Below are positions 58,901 to 64,000 of a stretch of 64,000 nt of DNA, one piece after another. Source of the DNA: Luidia sarsii. Its lineage: Eukaryota > Echinodermata > Asteroidea > Paxillosida > Luidiidae. Positions within the stretch are counted from its first letter, which is position 1. Every line of letters begins with the position of its first letter. Location: the NCBI GenBank assembly GCA_949987565.1, contig OX465109.1, forward strand, positions 16,149,226-16,213,225. Direction: 5' to 3'. The notes beneath the pieces are model-generated. The model was not told the origin of the DNA. It made no database searches and worked only from the letters and a program-made list of their open reading frames with translations. A program made the translations under genes and the position numbers.

Positions 58901-60949
58901 CGTTGGTGATGGGTATCGAACACTGGCTATACAAACTATAGCCGCATTTCCACTGGACTAAAAATTAACCGAGACGATGGTTAAATTTCCAATGGTCAAA
59001 TTCGACCATTGTTCCCACTTGGACTTTTGAGTCGGTCAATTTAACCGAGACGATGGTTAAAGTAACTGGGCTGGCCAACATTATTTTGTGCACAGTGCAA
59101 TGTACGCGTTTTACCGAGTGGTGCGTTTCCACTGGACTAATTGGCTCAGTTTCACTTTACCTGGTCACTTTTACTGGGCAGAGGTTGGCCAGTAAAAGTG
59201 ACCATTCGGCTCGGTTAAATTAACCGAGAGGCAATTTAACCGGCCCGTTTCCACAGGACTTAAAATGGGAAAAGTAACCATAGTCTCGGTTACTTTGACC
59301 AAAATAAGTCCAGTGGAAACGCGGGTTATGACTGGTGACCAGGAAAGAACTTTCTGTGTTGGAGTGACTTTATTTTATGTTTATTTATTTCTTTGTCCCT
59401 TCCACACGTTCCTCCCCTCTTTTTTTTTTTCCCAAGGCGGTGCAGGAGTTCGGGGAGGAGGAGGAGGAGTGGGCGTGGCCGGTCTTCCTCTACCTGATGG
59501 GCGGGGAGGAGACTGGTGCCAGCAGTCTACACCAGAGCTCCAGCCCCATGTCCGTATGGAAGTGCTGCATGGCACGCGGTCAGTCACCAGACTCGTGGCC
59601 CTAACACTAACAGTCCCTCTCCCCCCTCCCCGACAGTCCCAAATTCGCAAGCAGCCCCTCTGCGAAAAAATCGTGCACCCACAACTCAGACTTAAGGTCT
59701 TATTTTCCACGACTCAAACTCGGACTTTAGGTCTTATTTTCCACGACTCAAACTTGGACTTTAGGTCTTATTTTCCACGACTCAAACTTGGACTTTAGGT
59801 CTTATTTTCCACGACTCAAACTTGGACTTAAGGTCTTATTTTCCACGACTCAAACTTGGACTTAAGGTCTTATTTTCCACGACTCAAACTCAGACTTTAG
59901 GTGTTATTTTCTACGACTCAAACTTGGACTTAAGGTTTTATTTTCCACGACTGAAACTCAGATTTGAGGTCTTAATTTCCATGACTCAAACTCAGACTTG
60001 AGGCCTTATTTTCACCAAAACTCAAACTCGAACTTGAGGTCTTTTTTCCACGACTCAAACTCAGACTTGAGGTAGTTGACTATTTAGGGAGGCCGTCGTC
60101 TAAGAGCTGGATAGCTCAGATGGTGAGAGTGCCGGTACGCAGAACCAGAGGTCCCGGGTTCAAAACCGGGTCCAGTCAAAGTTTTCTTTTCCATGACTCA
60201 AACTCAGACTTGAGGTCTTTTTTCCACGACTCTATTATTAAAATAAGGCGACTCGTGACGCGAAACTTGAGACACGACTCATGACTTGAACTCGGACTCG
60301 ATCCGGACGACTCGGGACTTAGAGGGGGACTTGAGAAATGTTACTCAGGGCCTTTTCCCAAACCTCGCCCAGGCTCTGGCTCCGGCTCTGGCTTGGGCTT
60401 TGTCTCCATTTCTGCCATCAAATCTTCAGTACATCATAGACAAAATAGAGGCCTTTGGCTTCCGTTTTGAATGCTATACTGCATTTTGAAAAAAAGAATC
60501 CAAAGCTTCAACTTCAACAAAGACCTCCAACCCGTGTTCTTGGCTTTTGGATAACAGAGACGAAAGTGGAAAGGGTGATCAAAGTCACGCGATGTGTCGT
60601 TGCTGGTGGCGACGTTTCGGTTTCGGTTGCTAACTGCTAACTGCTAACCTTCATCAGGCAACTGAAGAATGCGCGCTGCGGCGTCTGTTTATGTCCGCTT
60701 TGCCGGTTCCTGTGTACCGGTTTGCGGTCCACCTTACAGAGACGAAGCCGGAGCCGAAGCCTTCACCAGGTTTTGGGAAAGGCCCGTAAAGACTTTGTAT
60801 ATTGTGACTTAAAGTTTGAGTTGGCCTGAGTCTTCAAGACCTAAGTCTCCTACCAGTTGTTACCAGTCTCATCGGATTTTGTTCTGTCTTTCTCCCGTCC
60901 AGGAAAACAGACAGAGAGTGAGCTACAGCAATTCCTGTCCCAGTATTAA
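49680..60949 (+). CDS. Kelch-repeat protein with a giant disordered insert between blades 5 and 6 (965 residues)
   Basis: Seven exons (listed separately; 2898 nt) join in frame from ATG 49680 to TAA 60947–60949. Five kelch units are clear: IYLHGGRGG…[17 protein letters not shown]…[15 protein letters not shown]…[15 protein letters not shown]…[15 protein letters not shown]…LWRFHF, each followed by the W and the RxxHS/HGH type turn of a β-propeller blade. Exon 6 then adds ~640 residues of acidic, Ser/Pro/Gly-rich sequence with a poly-Q tract, and exon 7 returns to a blade-like FLYLMGGEE…MSVWKC. Kelch propellers usually scaffold protein partners, for example actin or E3 ligase substrates. No BTB, F-box or other catalytic domain is visible. 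Exact orthology is unknown; scruin/slim-type kelch proteins are possible relatives. Confidence 0.87.
50345..51110 (+). repeat. SINE2, split by the piggyBac-like element
   Basis: Head GACCAGCTCGGTGGTCAAGTGG at 50354–50376; body AAAGACGTCTGCATTAGAAAGCGGG, GGGTTCGAATCCCCCC and tail GGGCAAAGCACTGGGC at 51005–51102. Confidence 0.75.
50381..51003. mobile_element. piggyBac-like MITE inserted in a SINE2
   Basis: TTAA at 50377–50380 and 51004–51007 flank the insertion. TIRs are CCACTTAGCG (left) and CGCGAAGTGG (right, complement CCACTTCGCG). The interrupted SINE reads GGTCAAGTGGTTAA before and GTTAAAGACGTCTGCATTAG after. The interior contains a (GT)n tract and no frame of note. Confidence 0.8.
51512..51640 (+). 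pseudogene. 3' end of a non-LTR retrotransposon ORF2 (remnant)
   Basis: Frame 1 reads [19 protein letters not shown] and [12 protein letters not shown]; after a one-base shift [10 protein letters not shown] follows. The F-xx-xGPxxWNxxP…FKxxLKTYL pattern is typical of the C-terminus of L2/CR1/jockey-type ORF2 proteins. Broken and short. Confidence 0.6.
51638..52055. mobile_element. Penelope-like element fragment with inverted ends
   Basis: AAGTGGAAAGGGTGATCAAAG and CACGCGATGTGTCGTTGCTGG at the left are inverted at 51980–52024. The left half carries GACGTTTCGGTTGC…CTTCATCAG as at 21023. The right terminus CGCGATGAACCCCTTCATTT is the inverse of the left terminus of the 20936 copy. Confidence 0.8.
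51868..51980 (-). pseudogene. Penelope-like GIY-YIG endonuclease C-terminal fragment
   Basis: On the reverse strand: [19 protein letters not shown] then [15 protein letters not shown]. The E-A-I…NRD-G…W pattern is the usual C-terminal end of Penelope-type GIY-YIG endonucleases. The catalytic N-terminal half is missing. Confidence 0.65.
52226..52692. mobile_element. Family C TIR transposon, copy 2 (reverse orientation)
   Basis: AAGCCGTGTCCGCACTGGAC … GTCCAGTGCGGACGCGGCTT. Reverse complement of 10361–10827 over its length, including CGCACGAGTCTTGCATACAG. It ends ~40 bp before the kelch exon 3 acceptor. Confidence 0.88.
52734..52968 (+). CDS. Kelch gene exon 3 (blade 2 and start of blade 3)
   Basis: Acceptor CAG at 52731–52733, donor GTAAGA at 52969; phase 0 in, 1 out. 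Contains [21 protein letters not shown] and [14 protein letters not shown] motifs. A family C transposon ends about 40 bp upstream of the acceptor. Confidence 0.92.
53063..53308 (+). pseudogene. Penelope-like GIY-YIG endonuclease remnant
   Basis: Frame reads [14 protein letters not shown], one internal stop, then [45 protein letters not shown] and a stop at 53306. HFN-P-HS, VQ-IE, RE-xWI-xL and P-GLN are standard GIY-YIG endonuclease landmarks of Penelope-like proteins. Non-functional (internal stop, truncated). Confidence 0.82.
53309..53660 (+). mobile_element. Penelope-like 3' UTR ending in a family A arm
   Basis: C/T-rich segment after the endonuclease stop, then TTTGCCTTTGAGAAAGGTCC, TGCTAGGATCGAAACGTCAG and the tail CAGTGAGCAGTTTGCAAC. 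This ties the palindromic family A to a Penelope-like source element. Confidence 0.75.
53690..53800. mobile_element. Family A fragment
   Basis: TTTTGAGAAAGGTCCTGCTAGGATCGAAACGTCAGGCCTACTAAA then AGTAAGCCGTTTGCAACA…TATATCA, a single-arm copy. Confidence 0.75.
53944..54099 (+). CDS. Kelch gene exon 4 (blade 3 end, blade 4)
   Basis: Acceptor CAG at 53941–53943, donor GTAGGA at 54100; phase 1 in and out. [19 protein letters not shown] and [20 protein letters not shown]. Confidence 0.91.
54434..54530 (-). repeat. Partial tRNA-derived repeat
   Basis: AAAATTGGCAAAGAAAACTT, GGACCGGGATTTAAACCTGA, then deletion to GCCCTTAGATGGTGGCC and CAACTAGTC. Confidence 0.65.
54538..55572. repeat. CTCCCT hexanucleotide tract ending at kelch exon 5 acceptor
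   Basis: (CTCCCT)n with interspersed TTTTCCTCTCTCCCACT modules spaced at multiples of six, so frames LPLPLP and EREREG remain open; the exon 5 frame is accidentally continuous with it. Confidence 0.97.
55581..55730 (+). CDS. Kelch gene exon 5 (blade 5)
   Basis: Acceptor CAG at 55578–55580 at the end of a kilobase CTCCCT tract, donor GTAAGA at 55731; phase 1 in and out. [39 protein letters not shown]. Confidence 0.92.
55800..55918. mobile_element. Family A fragment
   Basis: GTTGCAAACTGCTCCCTGACTAAAAA tail, then GGGCCTGACGTTTCGATCC and TAGCAGGACATTTCTCGAAGGC. Confidence 0.72.
56050..56250. mobile_element. Family A element with target-site duplication
   Basis: AATTTAGTGGGCCCGACGTTTC … GGATCGAAACATCAGGCCC palindrome and tail TTGCAACATTTTTGTATATCACC. 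TCAAAGATTCTAA lies directly on both sides (13 bp). Confidence 0.87.
56285..56385 (-). repeat. Partial tRNA-derived repeat
   Basis: GAGCTATCCAGCCCTTAGGTGG and the flank GGTTGGGTAGGGGGCGTCAG, just upstream of kelch exon 6. Confidence 0.6.
56438..58356 (+). CDS. Kelch gene exon 6 (giant disordered exon)
   Basis: Of two nearby AGs, the acceptor TAG at 56435–56437 fits the phase (1 in); the AG at 56447–56448 does not. Donor GTAGGC at 58357; phase 0 out. The first ~25 residues finish a kelch strand ([12 protein letters not shown]). The other ~615 are rich in E, D, G, P and S, including [15 protein letters not shown] and a QQQQQQQ tract near 58160. One uninterrupted 1919-nt frame with GC-rich codons supports coding use. 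Confidence 0.88.
58683..58745. mobile_element. Family A fragment
   Basis: ACTGCTTACCGACTGAAATGACCAAAATTTAG then GGAGGACCTTTC; a short decayed copy in the intron after exon 6. Confidence 0.5.
58939..59330. mobile_element. Diverged family C-like TIR element, copy 3
   Basis: ATAGCCGCATTTCCACTGGACT and AAGTCCAGTGGAAACGCGGGTTAT termini with TTAACCGAGACGATGG modules. Same plan as family C but clearly diverged. Confidence 0.75.
59437..59578 (+). CDS. Kelch gene exon 7 (blade-like return)
   Basis: Acceptor AAG at 59434–59436 after a T/C tract, donor GTCAGT at 59579; phase 0 in, 1 out. [20 protein letters not shown] then MGGEE and [11 protein letters not shown] look like the strands of a sixth kelch blade. 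Confidence 0.82.
59690..60235. repeat. 34-bp tandem repeat, about 11 copies, interrupted
   Basis: CGACTCAAACTTGGACTTTA, GGTCTTATTTTCCA units. The array is interrupted at ~60072–60188 by a tRNA-derived repeat and then resumes. Confidence 0.93.
60095..60190 (+). repeat. tRNA-derived repeat, forward orientation
   Basis: GAGCTGGATAGCTCAGATGGTGAGAG (A box), CCCGGGTTCAAAACCGGG (T arm), end GTCCAGTCAAAGTTTTCTTT. The T-arm pairs but the anticodon arm is poor, so a functional tRNA is unlikely. Confidence 0.72.
60570..60735. mobile_element. Penelope-like terminal fragment
   Basis: GTGGAAAGGGTGATCAAAGTC … GACGTTTCGGTTTCGGTTGC … CTTCATCAGGCAACTGAAG … GTACCGGTTTGCGG, matching 51638–51795 with a small internal duplication. 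Confidence 0.78.
60903..60949 (+). CDS. Kelch gene terminal exon with stop
   Basis: Acceptor CAG at 60900–60902; phase 1 in. It encodes [14 protein letters not shown] and stops at TAA 60947–60949, a short helical tail. The phase match with exon 7 and a good acceptor (TCTCCCGTCCAG) support it. Confidence 0.75.
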
Positions 60950-61237
60950 ATGACGTCCCGGCTGAAACAAGCAATGTGCGCGCACAAAACAAAGGGAATC
61001 GATTAGTTGTATACCAATGACTTCATATGCAATGCTTGGTTGTTGTTTTTTAATCCCAAAGAGTGAAGATGTTCAATCTTATTTGATTCTTTTAATATTG
61101 GTGTGCTTTTGTCAGTGAATCTGAAAGATTGTGACAAGTGTGAATCGCACAAATTAATATTTGATTTGGCCATTGGATAAGTTGTGGCAACTGCGTGAGC
61201 AGAGTGTATTTGGTACAGTGTGCGTGTGTGGGTATGT

Positions 61238-61710
61238 GTAACTGTAAGTGGGTCTACCCACTGTACCCCATAGGTCCACCCGCTGTACCCCATAGGTCTA
61301 CCCACTGTACCCCATAGCTCCACCTGCTGAACCCCATAGGTCCATTCACTGTAGCCCATAATGTACAATGTAGGTCCACCCACTGTACCTCATGGGTCTA
61401 CCCACGTTACCCCATACACATGTAGGTCCACCCGCTATACCCCTTAGGTCCACCCGCTATACCCCACTGATCCACCCACTGTTCCCCTTAGACACATCCA
61501 CTGTTCTCCATGATTCACCCACTGTAACCCATAGGTCCACCCACTGTTCCCCATAGGTCCACCCGCTGTACCCCAATAGGTCCACCTGAGTATCCCATAG
61601 ATAAGTCCACCCACTGTACCCCATTGGTCCACCCATTGTACCCCATTGGTCCACCCATTGTACCCCATTGGTCCACCCATTGTACCCAATTGGTCCACCC
61701 ATTGTGCCAA
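61238..61710. repeat. ~22-bp tandem repeat, about 20 copies
   Basis: GGTCCACCCACTGTACCCCATA units with variable spacers (for example TATCCCATAGATAA), downstream of the kelch gene stop. Confidence 0.92.
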
Positions 61711-63265
61711 TGCTAATTTTCAAAAATCTATTTTTAAATCTGCAAAAGTGCATTTCTTTGTAAATTTTACAAACACTGCCTTGTACACATTTATACCCGG
61801 AATAAGTTAATTGTAATAGAAAGTGGCCGTCATATTTGCCATAAACTTTAAGCTTCAAATTTTCGTATTCCTGTCTGTTTTTCCCCACAAAATTATATGG
61901 ACTTACATATGTAGTATATTTTCCAGTAGTTGTCTTGTTTGAGTGAAAATGTACTCATTTATTTTTATCTTAGAGGGGAGGGGGGCTTCACTGTGGTCTT
62001 GATTAGACTAATGTATGTGTAATTGTGCCAAATTTATTTGTTTAGAAATTATTTATGCTGATAATTGACAACGTTTTGTGGTCTGTGCAATCTAAATTGT
62101 CCATAGATTTTGTTCATGACATATATATCGTTATACTGTATATAAGATTTTGTAACGACTTTTATCTAATCTATATTGATCAAATTTTGTTTCATTGAAA
62201 TGTGTGTGCTAATGTGAAAGTCACTGTGAACATCGAAACCCTGAAAATCAGGTGGAAAATGACAAGAAATTTCACTGCAGTTTCACCACTTGTTCATGCT
62301 CAATTCCTCTTCACCATCTTTTTAAGGTGATTTCACAAGTGGCCTATTCAAGGCCACACACTTAATGGCCGCAATGCACAAGCCTACGGTGTACAATTAC
62401 ACAGACTAGACCACAACTGCCTGGCAGATGTGTTGTGTGGTGATTTTGGCTAGAGAGCAGGCCACACGAGGTGAAATCTTCACCAGTGAATTCACTTCAA
62501 AAGGTTCCATGACGAAGGAGCAGGTTCGCAGTGACACCATCCACAATTTCTCTTTTGTGAGTATGTGTGATTCTGAAAAGAACCGGGTCACTAGGAGTTT
62601 GCTTTTTCAAGGCAACAAAAGATTTTTTGCACGGTGTTACCGAAACCCATTCTTTATTCTGCTATTCTCACCATGAAAACCATCAAATCTCATCCCATTC
62701 TCTGGATGTGGTCCCAGAACCTGGAATCAAGTTCCGGAATACTTCAGGGACACCATTCAAGACTCTCCTGAAAGCCCATCTTTTTTCAGGATGCATACCG
62801 TCAATAGTTCTTCTTCATTCCAGTGCCTCATTAGCACCTTGGAGCCAACTTTGATTGACTTTGGCACTTTCTAAAATTTCTTTGATTGATTGATCTTTGA
62901 TTGATCCAACATGACATATTCACCCAATTTTCATGGTTGAGATTTTCACAGTGAGGGAGTGTTCGGAAGGTGTGTGATCCCACCAAGTAGTTAGACAGAT
63001 ATCGAATGGCTGTGAATCAGTGGCTGTGGCTGAGGCTGTGACTAGCCCGGGCCTCGCACTCTGAATGCCAGGACATGCGCTCAGCAGCAGCCACAAGCCA
63101 TAGCCAATAGATTCAGAGCCAGGTTCTTTCTTTCCTACCCCTTTCTAATTACGGCTGGAAACGAGGCTACACAAGCTCGTGTGCAACTTTTATAATGTAC
63201 TGAATTCCGCTAATGTTTTTGTACGTGCATATGTTTGGCACATTTGATTAGAATAACAACGTCAA
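61711..63265. other. Downstream flank, mostly unrecognised
   Basis: AT-rich. 62515–62650 holds a decayed family B copy (GGTTCGCAGTGACACCATCC, GTGTGATTCTGAAAAGAACC). 62720–62790 reads FRNTSGTPFKTLLKAHLF, a possible non-LTR ORF2 C-terminal scrap. Confidence 0.45.
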
Positions 63266-63269
63266 TTTG

Positions 63270-63440
63270 ACTGGACTGTAGTGTATCAGGACTTGAACCC
63301 TAGACCGCTGGCTCCATGTGCCAGCGTTCTAACCACCTGAGCTTTCCCATCTTTGTTGGCAACCTTCCTGGAGGCAGTTAATGTTTCAAAGCATCTGACT
63401 GGTGTTCCCAATCCCAACAAAGATTTGGCAAGGCCCCTCC
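63270..63440 (-). repeat. Diverged tRNA-derived repeat
   Basis: TATCAGGACTTGAACCCTAGACC … CTAACCACCTGAGCTTTCCC, then flank-like GGTGTTCCCAATCCC. A more distant member. Confidence 0.55.
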
Positions 63441-63486
63441 TAAGAGGTACATGTAGATAGCCCGGATGGTTATAGAGGAACATTTA

Positions 63487-63910
63487 AAGCCCCTACACAC
63501 CATTTGCACAAATCCAAAATTCGACCTGACGAATGTTATCAAAGTAACTTACTTAAGCAAATACCAAATAATCACACATGCTGTGAACTTTAAGCGCTTG
63601 GAATGCTGCCATTTTCATGGAAAGTGATTTCCAACAGTTGTTTTAAAACGACTTTTGGAATAAAAAACACATGCTCACCGCCCCCTATTGTCTGGATATA
63701 GTTAGCCTTTGTTAACTGTTTCGAGCTGCTAGGTGCTTTTTACACTCCTCGAAGCTGACACAGTTTGATGAATTTTTTCCATTTTCTTGCGTCATGGTTG
63801 ATGGATTGAGCTGAAACTTTCACATGTGTGTTATTTCATGCATATGCTGGATTAGACAAAGTATGGACTCGTTTCTAAGACCTTTACTAATGGTGTGTAG
63901 GGCCTTTAAA
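63487..63910. mobile_element. Family E-related diverged MITE
   Basis: AAAGCCCCTACACACCATTTG and TAATGGTGTGTAGGGCCTTTA termini; the interior shares GATTGAGCTGAAACTTTCAC and TATTTCATGCATATGCTGGAT with the family E right half. Confidence 0.78.
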
Positions 63911-64000
63911 GTGCTGATTCAGTCAGATTTGTTTTGGAAGCTGTTTTCACAAATTGTTTCCCTTTCAGCTTTCCTCTGTGTTTAACCATAGTGCTAAAGC

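Noticed and set aside
60095..60190. Functional tRNA gene
   Set aside because: The T arm is good but the anticodon arm pairs poorly, and the unit is one of many diverged family members, so it is treated as a tRNA-derived repeat.
49680..60949. KLHDC10 or LZTR1 as identity of the kelch gene
   Set aside because: Blade sequences and the giant exon 6 insert do not match what I recall of either; no BTB domains as in LZTR1. Left unnamed.

Overview
This window is animal nuclear DNA: spliced genes, GT/AG introns of 0.1–8 kb, GC-rich glutamine/proline-rich coding exons set in AT-rich introns, and very heavy interspersed and tandem repeat content. The mix (tRNA-derived repeats, Penelope-like retroelement pieces, piggyBac-, pogo/Tigger- and other TIR MITEs, TACATG-rich tracts) suggests a marine invertebrate deuterostome, possibly an echinoderm. 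The species call is inference and weak. No bacterial, plasmid or phage genes are seen.

Two protein genes, both on the + strand, can be reconstructed exon by exon. (1) 488–22179 is the 3' part of an RBM33-like RNA-binding protein gene. Sixteen exons join with consistent intron phases and give 1079 residues in this window: acidic segment, RGG box, conserved HINPHFKG motif, poly-Q/P linkers, a charged coiled-coil-like segment, and a C-terminal RRM split over three exons. The true 5' end lies to the left of the window. (2) 49680–60949 is a kelch-repeat gene. Seven exons join in phase to give 965 residues: five kelch blades, one giant 640-residue low-complexity exon, then a sixth kelch-like segment and a short tail. 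A probable first exon and promoter lie at 41733–41890, but its obvious donor does not fit the phase of the next exon.

Between the genes (22180–41730) and in the introns, nearly everything recognisable is repetitive. The most informative is a family of palindromic elements (family A) carrying GACGTTTCGATCC/GGATCGAAACGTC arms. Several copies are flanked by 11–15 bp target-site duplications. One arm lies just downstream of a decayed GIY-YIG endonuclease fragment of Penelope type. Other fragments carry a Penelope-like reverse transcriptase piece (YVDDTF) and an endonuclease C-terminus, next to CTGATGA…GAAACGTC motifs that resemble a hammerhead ribozyme core. Also present are a 3.9 kb minisatellite with 1322-bp higher-order periodicity, kilobase pyrimidine tracts placed just upstream of splice acceptors, a TIR transposon family (family C) present in introns of both genes, a piggyBac-like insertion with TTAA duplication inside a SINE, and a duplicated exon-end/splice-donor cassette in an RBM33 intron.
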